Assembly: GCF_011397635.1 (NCBI RefSeq)
Contig: NC_064771.1
Span: 12,897,379 to 12,961,378, forward strand
Source: Epinephelus fuscoguttatus
Lineage: Eukaryota > Chordata > Actinopteri > Perciformes > Serranidae
Direction of reading: 5' to 3'
Length of the DNA: 64,000 nt
Under the pieces are notes generated by a model, which made no database searches, was not told the origin of the DNA, and worked only from the letters and a program-made list of their open reading frames with translations. Every line of letters starts with the position of its first letter. The stretch's first letter is position 1. Shown here one piece after another: positions 14,892 to 25,607 of this stretch. Position numbers and translations under genes: made by a program.

Positions 14892-17800
14892 CAGTGTGGA
14901 CATTCGTGAGCGTTACATGTGTGCCCATCCATCCCTGAGGCTGACATCAAGTGCGCTGGCTGCATCAGTGGACTTCATTAATGCTAATAGCCTGGGCTTC
15001 ACTCTCTCAGCCACTTTGTTCCATTGTTCATTAACCTCACTTCATTTAGCATGGGACTGGCTGGCCGTCAGGGTTGGGTTCCACTGCCTTATGCTTTAAC
15101 GCATTTTAAACCACGCTATTTTTGTTAACCCAGTATTTATGTGACATTCCACAGTTAAAATTCCCACCTGAGAGATTCCTAGTACAACCAGTGATGTGCT
15201 TTAGGGCCATGACACAACAAGCTGACTTCTAAGCATGAGAAAGGCCAAGTGATCAAACTCTTTCACCTAATGTCACCATGTCTCCAAAATATGGAGCGTG
15301 GACTGGTGGCTGGAGAGGTGCCAGTTCACCTCCTGGGCACTGCTGAGGTGCCCTTGAGCAAGGCACCAAACCCCCCAACCGCTCGGGCACCTCACCAAGG
15401 GCAGCGCCCTCACTCTGACATCTCTCCACTTTGTGCATGTATAGGTCCTGTTTGTGCATGTGTGTGTCTTTCGGACCTGTGTGTAATTGACAAACAAGAG
15501 TGAAAACATTGAATTTCCCCTAAGGGGGATTAATAAAGTAAATAAACTAAACTAAACTTATAATGTGAGAACAAGTTCTGATCTTGTGGGGAAAAGTTAT
15601 TATCTTGTGGAAACAAATTATTATCTTGTGGGAACATGTTAATTATCTTGTGGGAGCTAGTTAATTATCTTGTGGGAACAAGTTATTATCTTGTGAGAAC
15701 AAGTTATGATCTTGTGAGAACAAGTTATGAACTTGTGGGGAAAAGTTATTATCATGGAGGAACAAGTTATTATCTTGTGGGAACAAATTATTATCTTGTG
15801 GGAGCAAGTTATTGTCTTGTAGGAACAAATGATTATCTTGTGAGGGAAAGTTTTTTTCTTTTGGGAACAAATATTATCTTGTGGGAACATGTTAATGATC
15901 TTGTGGGAGCTAGTTAATTATCTTGTGGGAACAAGTTATTATCTTGTGAGAACAAGTTATGATCTTGTGGGAACAAGTTATCATCTTGCGGGAACAAGTT
16001 CTGATCTTGTGGGAACAAATTACTATCTTGTAGGAACAAATTATTATCTTGTGGGAGCAGGTTAATTATCCTGTGGGAAAAGTTATTATCTTGTAGGAAC
16101 AAATTATTATCTTGTTGAAATAAGTTATTATTTTGTGGGAACAAATTATTATCTTGTGGGAACAAGTTAATCATCCTGTGGGAAAAGTTATTATCTTGTA
16201 GGAGCTAGTTATTATCTTGTGGGAACAAGTTATAATCTTGTGGGAACAAGATATAATCTAGCGGGGACCAGTTATTATCTTGTGGGAACAAGTTATCGTC
16301 TTGCGGGAGCAAGTTAATTATCCTGTGGGAAAAGTTATTATCTTGTAGGAGCTAGTTATTATCTTGTGGGAACAAGATATAATCTAGCGGGAACCAGTTA
16401 TCATCTTGTGGGAACAAGTTATCGTCTTGCGGGAACACGTTATAATCTTGTGGGAACAAGTTATTGTCTTGTAGGAACAAATTATAATCTTGTGGGGAAA
16501 AGTTTTTTTTCTTTTGGGAACAAATATTATCTTGTGGGAACATGTTAACTATCTTGTGGGAACAAGTTATTATCTTGTGAGAACAAGTTATGATCTTGTG
16601 GGAACAAGTTATCATCTTGCAGGAACAAGTTATGATCTTGTGGGAACAGATTATTATCTTGTAGGAACAAATTATTATCTTGTTGAAATAAGTTATTATT
16701 TTGTGGGAACAAATTATTATCTTGTGGGAACAAGTTATAATCTTGTGGGAACAAGATATAATCTAGAGGGATCCAGTTATTATCTTGTGGGAACAAGTTA
16801 ACGTCTTGCGGGAACAAATTATAATCTTGTGGGAACAAGTTCATTTTTGCGGGAACAAATTATAATCTTGTGGGAGCAAGTTATTGTGTTGTAAGAACAA
16901 ATGATTATCTTGTGAGGAAAAGTTTTTTTCTTTTGGGAACAAATATTATCTTGTGGGAACATGTTAACTATCTTGTGGGAGCTAGTTAATTATCTTGTGT
17001 GAACAAGTTATTATCTTGTGAGAACAAGTTATGATCTTGTGGGAACAAGTTATCATCTTGCGGGAACAAGTTATAATCTTGTGGGAACAAGTTATTGTCT
17101 TGTAGGAACAAATTATAATCTTGTGGGGAAAAGTTTTTTTCTTTTGGGAACAAATATTATCTATCAACTATCAGCTTGGTGTGTCAGAGGCCTGCTCTAA
17201 GTATGCTCAAAACAAGTTTAGGGGCTTGCACACAATAATCTGCACCCACTTCAACAGAAATTGGGTGGGTATGTGAAATTAAGAAAGTATACAGGGATTG
17301 AGGTTCTTTTTCAAGCTCGCTTTTTTCATTCTTTATACAATTTCAACGCATTCATTCAATGAAGATCTGATTGTCCAGTGCAATGCTGGATTCCTGACCA
17401 GGCAACTGGAAATGGAAATGGTTTTTGCATCAGCCACCATATTTTGCTTACACGCTTGGCACATGTCCAATTTTTCTCCGAGATGCCATGAAATCCTACA
17501 ATTACAAGTTTAACTACGAATATTTTTGTCGAAATGAAGTGCCACGGTGGTCCACTGACAAGGGAGGGGCTTCACCTCTCTGGTATTTCTGTTTATATTG
17601 TGCTCACATGTTTCATATTCCCAAATCAATGTGGATAATCAAATTATTACCAATCAACTGGCACACATCAAGCGTTGGGCAGGCAGTATTATAACATACT
17701 ATGGAAGTACTGGTTAGATCTGGGGCTTCAGGCAAATTATAATGAAGCTGCCATATGAGGTCTGCTGTGCATGTTTGGTACTTAAAGGTGACATGGTGCT

Positions 17801-20800
17801 CACAGACTGTACACATTGGAAGAACTGTAAGCAGGGTCCCTCAGCACATTAATGCTCCAGGGCTACCTAAAGGGTTAATCCAGCCATGATTCAGTACCAG
17901 CATTTCATAAATTTATTCTGCATCTGGCAACTACAGTGTGATTATGTCATCTTAAAAACACTAAGAAAGGTTGTGGTAGTGGTTGAAAAAAACATAAAGT
18001 GTATACGTGACAGGACACACGCTCTTTGTGCCTATTGTGATCATCGCCAGCTGACTCTGCCTTTCTTTGCTTGTGTCTTACCAGAACAGTACCAGCTGAA
18101 TAACTCTGCTTACGGGCCGTTTGGACAAGGGCTTCCACACCCGCACAGCAACCCCAGCACAGTGGGACTCAACAAATATACCTCCCTCAAAGCTGTGGGT
18201 AAGTTGGACACACAAGCACACACAAAATGATGCTGACTCCAACCGACACAGTAACCTTTAGAGTACAGTAGGTTGGCAGTACAGGAGCTGTCAACTGACG
18301 AAGGTCTCTTTGCCTCTTGGCAAACCGAGAGCTGATCTTATAGAGAAGCACACGCTGTTTCTGTCTGCCACTGTGCTGTTGGATAATGAAATTGTCTCTA
18401 AATGTGATTGAGTGATTGATTGATTACAGCAGACTTACTCTCCAGCTCCTCACAGCCAACAGAGAGGCCTCGAGAGCTGTCTGATCAGTTATGTCACTGA
18501 AACCTTTGTTTTAATGACCAACAACACTGTGATCTTATTACAGCTAGGATCATTGTGCAACAATATTTTAGCAGAGGCTAAACAGGCAGCAGAGGTCATT
18601 GCGAAGGACCAAGCTCTATAATACATGTATTTCATGTAACACAACCTCTGGGAGCAGCACTGGAGCTTTGAGGCGAGAAGAAACTACTGAGGAAAACATG
18701 ATGAAAACTATGTGACTGGTGAATTTTCTCACTTTGATTTTAACTACAGTAAAAAAAAAACCTAAACTTAAAGGGATACTTTTCAATTTTCAACCAGCTT
18801 TCAATCATGAAAATGTGAGTAGTAGGTGTAAAATACAACACATTCTCACTCCGACCTCGTCACATATTGACGTTTGGTTTCCATGTCCACATATGACATG
18901 CAAGGTACCCTAATTGCTTTGATTGTTGACGTTTTGGGACACCGTGTTCTGCCTGTTACATACATTGTCTTCTTTCAAAATATGTTTCCGTTTTCACAGG
19001 AACTTTAACATTTGCATACAGTCTCTTTCAAAATAAACCCACTATGTCGGTACATAGGCGGCACGGTGTTATGGTGGTTAGCACTGTTGCCTCACAGCAA
19101 GAGGGTTCCTGGTTCGATCCTGGGTGCGGGAGCCCTTCTGTGCGGAGTTTGCATGTTCTCCCTGTGTCAGCATGGGTTTTCTCCAGGTACTCCGGCTTCC
19201 TCCCACAGTCCAAAGACATGCAGGTTAATTGGTGACTCTAAATTGTCCGTAGGTGTGAATGTGAGTGTGAATGGTTGTCTGTTTCTATGTGTCAGCCCTG
19301 CGATAGTCTGGCGACCTGTCCAGGGTGTACCCTGCCTCTCGCCCACTGTCAGCTGGGATAGGCTCCAGAGACTTACCCCCCACTTTCTATGCAACTGGAA
19401 TCTGGCTGATTTGGTCGAATATCAACTAATGTATGAAGTAAATGTGAATAAAAAATCCTTAATTGGTGATCTGTTAGGTGAAAACTGACCACATACAGTC
19501 AGAGTGACTTAATCTTATTGAAATGGTCATGAGTTTTTAGCTTTAGCTTATTGTTATAAAGCAAATGTTGACTGCACAATGTAACCACCATAGAATAATG
19601 ACACTATCGACATTTAGACTTGTTCCTTATAAGCCTCACCATCATTATGCAATTCTGTCTGCCACCGGGTAAGATCTTCCATTAAAAAAAGAAGTGCGAC
19701 CACTAAATAACCAAAACAGGAAGAGAATAGCACCTTTGTCTTCCGTGGTAGCAATGGGTAGCTCAGTTACCAAAGATTATCAAAACTCACAATGCTAAGC
19801 TTCACTCAACAGATGAGTCAAATGTTATGCAGCACTACAGCAGTTAAGGCCTCACCATAATGAGGGTTCATGATTGTCTGAAATCCCTATTCACAACTCA
19901 CTATTGAGTAAACTATTGAGTGTGAACTGGGATACAGAGCAAAGCTAACATGCCTTCAGATGTGGTTTTGTAAGTGAACTGTGATGTAACTGCAAAGCTG
20001 CTACAGCCTGGGAAATAGGCTGTAGGGTTTTTTATCAGGTAATTGTACAAAACATTTAATGGCTATAAAGGTCAAACACACATGTTGTTGTCCTTGAATA
20101 GCAGTGGGTGTACTAGCATATAGAGCCACATCCAACCCCAGGTATTCCATTAGACCAAAACAACCCTATACAAGTGAGCCAAAGGCAAATCACTGCTTGT
20201 CAAGATAGATTGTTTTAACCTTTATTACCCATGAAGGGTTGACTGAGCATGAAAGTCATTTTTAAGCATAATTGAGAGATGCCCAGTAACAGCGTAGGCT
20301 TCTAGCCTACAGACTTTTAGTTTGCCAGCTAATTGGTGTTAGCTTGGTTGTACCCGCCCTCTCCAGGTAGCTTTTTATTGCTTCCAGTTAACTCGTTATA
20401 AACCAGAGGTCACTTAAAGGGTCTTGAATATATAATATATGGCTACATGCATCCTTTAAAAAACTGAGGTTAAAAAAAACATGTCCCAGTCAGTGGAAAA
20501 AACGATTTAAAAAGACATGACCCTCCAAACTGTGAGGTACAGTAGGAAGCATTCAAATGTTATATAACTTCATATGAACGTTTTCTTTTCACAGTTTTGA
20601 TTAGTATCAATTTTTCATCATTTATCAACTATTTTTAAAATAAAATCAACTGGTAAGAAATCTCAGCATTTTAAACATAGATGAAAACAAACAGCTGCTG
20701 TTAGTGGACTTCGACTTTCGGGCAAAAATGATGAAAACACACACACACACACACACACACAGAGCCAAGGTTACTGTTCATGTAGTCAAGAAGCTGGCGG

Positions 20801-23800
20801 CGATGACCTCAGTTTTTAGTTTATTTAAATAATTCTCTGTGACATTCATGCTAGCCCATAACACACACACGCATGCACACGCACACTCCGGACTCAGGGC
20901 GAGGGTATTTATAAACCTTCACTGCTATGTCCCCACTTCCTGACACACATACCTTTACTTCCATCATCTCCATTTCACTCCTCAGTTCCTCCCTCCTCAT
21001 TGCTCTCCGTGACTTCTGCCCTCTCAAGCCCAACATAAGAGAAATACCGCGAGTGTTCACCCTAAGGGCATGCACCAATTGGAAATACTTAAATCACCAG
21101 CTTTCCCCTTTGATCTTCTTCAAACCACCCCCCTCATCCTGACCATCCTTCTTCCTCCCCTGATTCTTTCTATGTTATCTTTCCACTCATTTAGCATTTC
21201 ATATTTTCTCAACAAGAAAGTCCAATTTATATGTAATGGGAGAAAAAGTAACCTCTTTGGCTGCTGATGGGTCACACTGACCCTTCCAACTAGACACTGC
21301 TATTATACTTCCTCATTATTTTGCCATTTAACTTGTTTTCTGTTCTGTCATAACACTGCATCCTTCTTTTAGGCGTCTTCCTTTAAATTTTCACCTCCTT
21401 GCTGGCCCTCTAGTTTTCCTCCTAACTCGTCTCTCTTTTCACTTTTGATCAAAAGGTGAACTGTTTTAGTGTTTCTTGTTAGCATTTAAAGTAAGAAACT
21501 TTTTTAATAGCAACAAGTGATATTTATGGTATAATGTTACCTGCTAAAACAAAGTGTAACGGTAGCATAAGTGGAGAAGAGTCATAAATTCAGAAAACTG
21601 GCTCACCAATGTTAGTAAACCGGCAGTAACTCACAAAAGTTAGCTAACATTAGCTAACATTAGGCACCATAAGCTATTGTTCATACCAGATCGAGTGACG
21701 CTGCAACCCAATCACCAGAGTAAATGTTGGCATTGTACATTTCTGCAAACAACGAATACATTCCATTTGTATGTTATTATGTTGAAGTTTTCATATGTTT
21801 CAGTAATAACACTGTGGTTAGCGTGTGGTTAGGTTTAGGCAAAAAAAAACCTTATGGTTATGGTTAGGATATGATCATGTTTTAGCTTAAAATACCCGCT
21901 TTTGGTGGCACAATCCTAGCTTGAAAATGCAGCAACGTCTTGATTTCATGGCACTATCCTTGCTGGAAACACAGCAACATCTTGGTTATAAACAAAAGTT
22001 TTGGGGGAGTATTATTCCCAGTGGAAATACAGTGATGTTTCACTAAAAACCATACCATTTTTGGCTAAAAAGCCGCTGGAAAGACAGCGTCAGGTAAGTA
22101 AAGAACACCCAAGTTTTTGCTGAAAAACACTCTGGTTTGGTGGTTAAGAAGCTGCTGGAAACATAGCCACAGGTCACTAAAAAAGTCCCACGTTTTCACA
22201 AAAACACTCAGGTTTGATGGCTAAAAAGCCACTGGAAACACAGCAACAGGTCACTAAAGAACACCCACGTTTATACAAAACACAGTGATGGGTCACTAAA
22301 ACACCCACATTTCCCTAAAAAAAAAAGTCAGCAATGACTCGCTAAATTGTTGTCTGTTTGTTTCAAACAATAGTCTCCAACTTGGCAGGCATCTTGCCTT
22401 GGTGACATAGCATCCACCATCCATTCCACCTCCCAAAGATAAAGTAAACTTACATCACTTTAAACATTGATATGCCACATATGAAACCAAAATGTAACAC
22501 ATGCTTGGTTTGCTGAAACATACAATGCCAACATTTTCTTCTGGCGACTAGGACAGAGGCTTAAATGGCAACACCCGTAAGTGTATTAAATTGAGGTTTT
22601 ACTGCTTATCAATTTAAGTTTTCATCCCCAAGGAGAAAGAATGTCTAATTTCATGTTTCAAAAGTTGCATGGCCTCCCTTTAAAAGTTTCTAAAATACTT
22701 TGTGGAGCAAACAAACATGACATTGCTGACAGGTTGGAGCCGGGAGGTCCTCACATTAATGCATCATGGATTAAGTGTGATTCAGTCATCAGTGTTCCTA
22801 CAATGACAGACTCTGTGTTTGCACATTGACAGCTCATTTTAGGCTACTTCTGCATGTGACTCAGAACTGCATCAGACTGTGACAAATTGAAAATGACTCT
22901 AAAGTATAAACAAGTTTAAGTAGGCCAAATATAGCATGTGGATGCTGTACTGGCCTAATTGTTAAAGGTTGAAAACAGAGCACACTACAGTAAATTAAAG
23001 TATTATTTCCTTTAATTCCAACTTTTTAATTTTAAGTTAATCATTTCTCTCAGTTACGATAGCATTTGCCGAGTCAGATGATCAGACAGGTGGACAACTG
23101 TTTTTGCCAGATCATTTCAATTATATATCTTAAATGTCTGTAGCCCTCATTGCACAGGAAAACTGTGTAGGCACAACTACAGTAAGTACAGAAGGTCAAA
23201 GTTCAACCAGGAAGTCAGTCTGTAAAACACCTAAGATGAAAAAAAAATATATGTCCAAAGCTACAAAAATAACCATATTGTAATAAACTTTTCTCACCCA
23301 CCCCTTTCTTTGTTACAGCGCACAGTGCGTCTCGTAGCTACTACAAGAGCTTCCCACTCATGGACTTCTCCCAGTACCAACCTGTGGCACCTCCAGCCTT
23401 CCAGCCTGTGCCTCCACAGCCCAAAGAGAAGTCATACATCCACCAGCCTGTGTCGGCGCACCATGACCTCCACGCCCCTCTCTCCATCTCCATCCCCTCC
23501 AGCCACCTGGAGCATGCACGCCTCCCCAAGACCACCACGCACCCGCTGCTCTCCAGCTCTGCCTTCAAAGCCTGGGAGCCAACTAGCCGCCACGTCCACA
23601 GGCAGGCATCCGCCCCGGGGCACACCGCCCCTTCAATGCACAGCTCCACCCGCAGACAAGGCTACTCGATCCGGAGGCAGCAGAGCATAGAGAACATGCC
23701 GGATCTTTTTAGCCAGCCCTATGTAGGGGTGTACGGAGGAGCTGAAAGGGGGGCCGCGCAGGGGCAGCATGTACAGGGGCAACCCTCCTATTACCACCAC

Positions 23801-23851
23801 AGCAGGCAGAAGAGCTACTCCACCCACAGTACAACTGAGGTGACTGTCTGA
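222..23851 (+). CDS. shisa8: Shisa-family AMPA-receptor auxiliary protein, C-terminal three exons (partial, shisa8-like)
   Basis: Three coding exons join in frame: 222-346, 18085-18198 and 23319-23851 (stop TGA 23849-23851), each flanked by AG/GT and joined in phase 1. The first encodes TLTDLLKQQGGEVSS, which matches the juxtamembrane cytoplasmic segment of Shisa6-9 and is closest to the TELLKQ form of SHISA8. The second carries LNKYTSLKAVG, close to SHISA9/8. The third is a Pro/Ser/His/Gln-rich tail with an RRQQSIENMPDLF segment, ending in EVTV, the class I PDZ ligand of the CKAMP44/Shisa6-9 group. The signal peptide, cysteine-rich ectodomain and transmembrane helix must lie upstream of the window. 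Shisa6-9 proteins bind AMPA receptors at synapses and change their desensitisation. The choice of shisa8 over shisa9 rests on the first exon and on the DESI1/XRCC6 neighbourhood; membership of the family is firmer than the paralogue. Confidence 0.72.
2579..3719 (+). mobile_element. Non-autonomous hAT-type DNA transposon, internally deleted, with 8-bp TSD
   Basis: The element begins TAGGGGTGGGGG and ends CCCACCCCTG, whose reverse complement is CAGGGGTGGG, giving imperfect terminal inverted repeats. It is flanked by a perfect 8-bp duplication CCACAAAA at 2571-2578 and 3720-3727, the length made by hAT transposases. Subterminal runs of GATTC/GAATC lie on both sides. It is 1141 bp, far shorter than a full hAT element, and contains only the front part of a transposase, so it is a deletion derivative that could move only with an enzyme supplied in trans. 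Confidence 0.88.
2794..3384 (+). pseudogene. Broken hAT transposase N-terminal fragment with BED zinc finger (ZBED-like)
   Basis: From the ATG at 2794 the frame reads a BED-type finger: VWKYFGFC, then CKLCRAKI (Cys-x2-Cys) and a MRSHV helix with one His near residue 67. The frame breaks near 2990-3030. Transposase-like sequence resumes in another frame at about 3065-3384, with EETIRKLPPSSEKAKQIT, IAKDLRPYSVVE and CDAWMSVATESFVT, the last typical of the start of the hAT catalytic core. The rest of the core and the C-terminal dimerisation region are missing. It lies inside the 2579-3719 element, so it is a transposon relic and not a host ZBED gene. Confidence 0.8.
4128..4230 (-). repeat. Dispersed teleost repeat fragment, LINE-3'-end-like
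   Basis: The run CTTTATTTAACCAG followed by a GTGACCTGGTCAAGAGGACAGCA-like segment resembles a very common teleost repeat, in reverse orientation to its poly-A end. Recognition is from memory of the family; ends are approximate and no target duplication was found. Confidence 0.45.
4720..4930. repeat. Dispersed teleost MITE-like fragment
   Basis: The stretch includes GCCAAACTCAAGGCTTCAA and GATGTCACGGAAGC followed by TTTTTACAGTCT, phrases I know from a common non-coding teleost repeat. There is no open frame, and terminal repeats were not resolved. Confidence 0.45.
7050..7160 (-). other. Possible minus-strand exon or LINE reverse-transcriptase relic (FQYADDLNLF)
   Basis: On the minus strand a frame reads IPEQSVVISGRRFNIFQYADD and continues LNLFKGSNRRND, ending at a plausible donor (GACAG|GTGTGAG). 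YADD after hydrophobic residues resembles the reverse-transcriptase catalytic box of non-LTR elements, but no other RT motif is in frame nearby, and the segment also looks like a single well-formed exon. I do not recognise the protein. It is either an old LINE scrap or an exon of an unknown gene. Confidence 0.25.
8622..8745. repeat. 52-bp tandem repeat with internal inverted arms
   Basis: The unit GGGGGAACACTTTGGGCCTC plus TGAGAGAGCAGTGTTCCCCC plus ACTCCCAAAAGT is 52 bp and occurs about 2.3 times. Each unit pairs GGGGAACACT with AGTGTTCCCC, and CCCACTCCCAAAAGTGGG at the unit junction also folds, so the block can form a chain of hairpins. Confidence 0.8.
8798..9770. mobile_element. hAT-like non-autonomous element (inner, nested)
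   Basis: The left end TAGTGTTGTCACGGTACC and the reverse complement of the right end (TAATGTTGCAAGGTGGAAT) are related imperfect inverted repeats. Flanks are GTGACATC (8790-8797) and ATGACATC (9771-9778), 7 of 8 matching. It sits inside the 8596-9911 element and is therefore the younger insertion. No transposase frame is seen. Confidence 0.65.
11525..11601. repeat. Microsatellite (TG)n/(GA)n
   Basis: An imperfect GT tract passes directly into about 15 GA dinucleotides. Confidence 0.9.
12560..12715 (-). repeat. Dispersed teleost repeat (TACTTTTACTTAAGTAA family)
   Basis: Phrases such as GAATGCAGAACTTTTACTTG and TTTAAGTAAAGGATTTGAG are typical of a very common teleost DNA-transposon-derived repeat. 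No target duplication was resolved. Confidence 0.6.
13993..14070. repeat. Imperfect (GAT)n trinucleotide repeat
   Basis: A run of GATGATGAT with interruptions (AGTGGTAGT, GAAGATAGT). It lies in an intron and has no coding context. Confidence 0.85.
14167..14306. repeat. Paired (CA)n and (GT)n tracts
   Basis: GCGCGCGCACAC plus about 15 CA units (14167-14203) is followed 75 bp on by a GTGTGCGTGCGCGTGTGTGT tract (14279-14306). Both are alternating purine-pyrimidine and complementary to each other. Confidence 0.85.
14849..14886. repeat. Microsatellite (TG)n
   Basis: About 17 TG units, followed by TATGTGTCAGTG. Confidence 0.9.
15296..15553 (+). repeat. SINE/LINE 3' tail-type teleost repeat
   Basis: It contains GGTGCCCTTGAGCAAGGCAC, TGCATGTATAGGTCCTGTTT and the tail GAATTTCCCCTAAGGGGGAT followed by TAATAAAGTAAATAAAC, a widespread teleost retroposon 3' end on the plus strand. 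The AAATAAACTAAACTAAAC tail is a simple-repeat terminus and leads straight into the 21-bp minisatellite. Confidence 0.7.
15567..17163. repeat. 1.6-kb minisatellite, 21-bp unit, about 76 copies
   Basis: The core unit is GGGAACAAGTTATTATCTTG plus T (21 bp). Variants include GATCTTG, ATCTTGCGG, GAGCTAG and CATGTTAA forms. Each unit holds an inverted pair ACAAG/CTTGT around TTATTAT. Because 21 bp is seven codons, stop-free frames run on both strands (GTSYYLV repeats on plus, NNLFPQD repeats on minus). These are by-products of periodicity: there is no splice, start or composition evidence for a gene. A T-rich variant (TTTTTTTCTTTTGGG) recurs near 15850, 16503, 16922 and 17134, each time preceding the same order of variants, so there is higher-order structure. 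Confidence 0.95.
19054..19390 (+). repeat. tRNA-derived SINE-type teleost repeat
   Basis: The head GGCGGCACGGTGTTATGG runs into TGGTTAGCACTGTTGCC (A-box-like) and GGTTCGATCC (consensus RNA polymerase III B box), so a tRNA-derived promoter is visible. The body includes GGAGTTTGCATGTTCTCC, CCAAAGACATGCAGGTTAAT and CAGCTGGGATAGGCTCCAG, phrases of an abundant teleost repeat. The usual end after GGATAGGCTCCAG has decayed. Confidence 0.8.
20737..20761. repeat. Microsatellite (AC)n
   Basis: About 12 AC units. Confidence 0.85.
21890..22330. repeat. Degenerate ~78-bp tandem repeat
   Basis: Units such as AAGCCGCTGGAAAGACAGC, AAGCTGCTGGAAACATAGCC and AAGCCACTGGAAACACAGC start near 22067, 22146 and 22223. 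Each is followed by AGGTCACTAAAGAACACCCA and then an AAAACACTC(A/T)GGTTTG segment. The region upstream (TGGTTAGGTTTAGGC) belongs to a known type of teleost dispersed repeat. Confidence 0.75.
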
Positions 23852-24972
23852 GCACCAAGGCCTCAGAGAGTGGTTAAACAAAAAGCTTTGGTGTTAGCTA
23901 AATGCCAGACTTTGGGACAGTTGGCCCAACAAGTGAGGGACATTAAACAGAAAGACACATTCAGATTAATGAGATAAAAAGGGGTGATTTGATGAGCAGA
24001 AACAGAGAGATTCAGGAGAAAAAGAGCGTAGCAGAACCACCACACTTTACAGATTAGGTAAAGGTTATAATTGGACTCTAGCGATGGTTTTGGATCACAT
24101 TTAGACTGTACCTAAAAGGAAATCTATCACTCTCAGGTTCCTATAGGTCACACAGCCTTCACAGATCCTCAGTTTTTGTGGTTTCATTGTGGCTGTACAG
24201 GCCTTGTAGGAATAGAGATGAGAGAAAAGGACAACACAAATCTTGCCAGCTCTTAGAGCAGGGGGCTTGATTTTGTCTTTGAAACGGTTTTACATGTTGA
24301 CTTCCTGTCAGATTTAGCAGAAACAAACAGTTTGTGTTGGCCAAGTAGCTCTGGTTAAGTTTAGGTAAAATTGGTCATCAGTACAAGTGGCTGTAAAACA
24401 ACAGCCTGGTTCATGGTCAGGTTTGGTTATTAAAAACATTCCACAGCTGACAAATACTGCAGCAAGAGGCAAAACTTCCTAATGTTGTCAACAGCTGCTT
24501 TAATGTAAATGTTGTTTATAACCTTTAAGATCCATGTATGTGGTTCACCTACAGGAGTTAGACCTCACCTCAGGAACGACTCAATTTAAATTTTGGAAGA
24601 ACACTGAAAATCTTTTTTCTTTATTCTCAAGAATAGTTTTTTTTTCCTTCCCAAGAGTTGGAAAGATTGATACCACTGTCATATCTGTACGCTAAATATG
24701 AAGCTCCTCTCAGCAGCCAGTTGGCTTGGCCTAGTAAAGGTTATGAGTACTCGGGAGCGCAGTAACCTCCTGGAGTCTTGTCGTAACGACAACAAGTCAT
24801 TATTACACTTTGGTTTTGTACAAAATTTAAAAAAACAAGATATAACATGTTAACGACTAACTTTTTTGTGATCTGAACCCTATTTTCCCATGTTTTTCTG
24901 TATGTGACTAATGAAAACAACAAATTTTGAAATTGCCCATTGCCACTGACAGGCTCACATTGTTATTCTAAG

Positions 24973-25607
24973 TAGGGGTGGGAATCTCTAGGCACCTCAC
25001 GATTCGATTCAATTCCGATTCCAAGGGCAACGATTTCGATTATAAGACGATTCTCGATTCTAAAACGAGCCAATAAGAAAATTTACACTAGATATTGAAA
25101 AACATTTTTGTAATAAAGCTGGGAATACATATTCTGTATCCAGTGCATACAGTTTGTATGCACTGGATAAAAAAAACCCTTTTACTTACTGTGGTTGAGA
25201 TGACTACACTCCTCATCCACAAATCTCAACAGGGCTCTCCTGCCCCTCGTCGACCTCCTTGATATTTCTCCTCCAGTATTTACAAAACTATAACTGACTA
25301 TAACTATCTATGAACTATAAAAACACGAACTATTGCAAAAACGATGAACGATGGCAATACTACGAACTATGGTGAAAACACGTCAAAAACACGGCACAAA
25401 AAATTCAAAAGCTCTCAAAAAACCACAAATACTATTATTTACAACACTAAATATTATTTACAAAGAAAACGCCACCCAAACTCCACTAAAACTCACCAAA
25501 ACTCCAAAATTAAAATCGATTATGAGTTTTCCAAATCAGTGCTCGCATCGTTCAAGTCAGAATCTCAATGCATCTAAAAATCGATTTATTTTTTTCCCCC
25601 ACCCCTA
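24973..25607. mobile_element. hAT-type MITE, 635 bp, perfect 8-bp TSD
   Basis: It starts TAGGGGTGGGAATCTCTAGG and ends CCCCCACCCCTA. The 8-bp duplication ATTCTAAG lies at 24965-24972 and 25608-25615. Subterminal GATTCGATTC and AATCGATT blocks match the style of the 2579-3719 element, whose ends are nearly the same. There is no transposase frame; the interior is A-rich. Confidence 0.88.

Larger units (their letters stand above)
347..18084 (+). other. 17.7-kb shisa8 intron, repeat-rich
   Basis: No exon was recognised here with confidence. The stretch holds a poly-T run (about 1219-1241), a hAT-type element with a BED-finger fragment (2579-3719), older dispersed repeats (4128-4930, 12560-12715), a nest of hAT-type elements (8507-10005), several microsatellites, a SINE tail (15296-15553) and a 1.6-kb 21-bp minisatellite (15567-17163). 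A weak minus-strand exon or reverse-transcriptase-like segment lies at 7050-7160. Large introns in Shisa genes are usual; the repeat load explains much of the length. Confidence 0.6.
18199..23318 (+). other. Second shisa8 intron in the window, 5.1 kb
   Basis: No exon is seen. It holds a tRNA-derived SINE (19054-19390), a short CA tract (20737-20761), a degenerate tandem repeat (21890-22330) and scattered AT-rich sequence. Confidence 0.6.

Noticed and set aside
15567-17163. CRISPR-like regular repeats
   Set aside because: Units are directly adjacent without spacers, in a vertebrate intron.
15636-17200. Several 60-103-codon frames of GTSYYLV or NNLFPQD repeats
   Set aside because: They are produced by the 21-bp period of the minisatellite on both strands, not by genes.
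19076-19125. tRNA gene
   Set aside because: The A- and B-box-like signals belong to a SINE head; no complete cloverleaf can be formed.
23310-23690. Alternative frame over the shisa8 last exon
   Set aside because: The frame ending EVTV joins in phase with the upstream exons and shows family features; this one does not.
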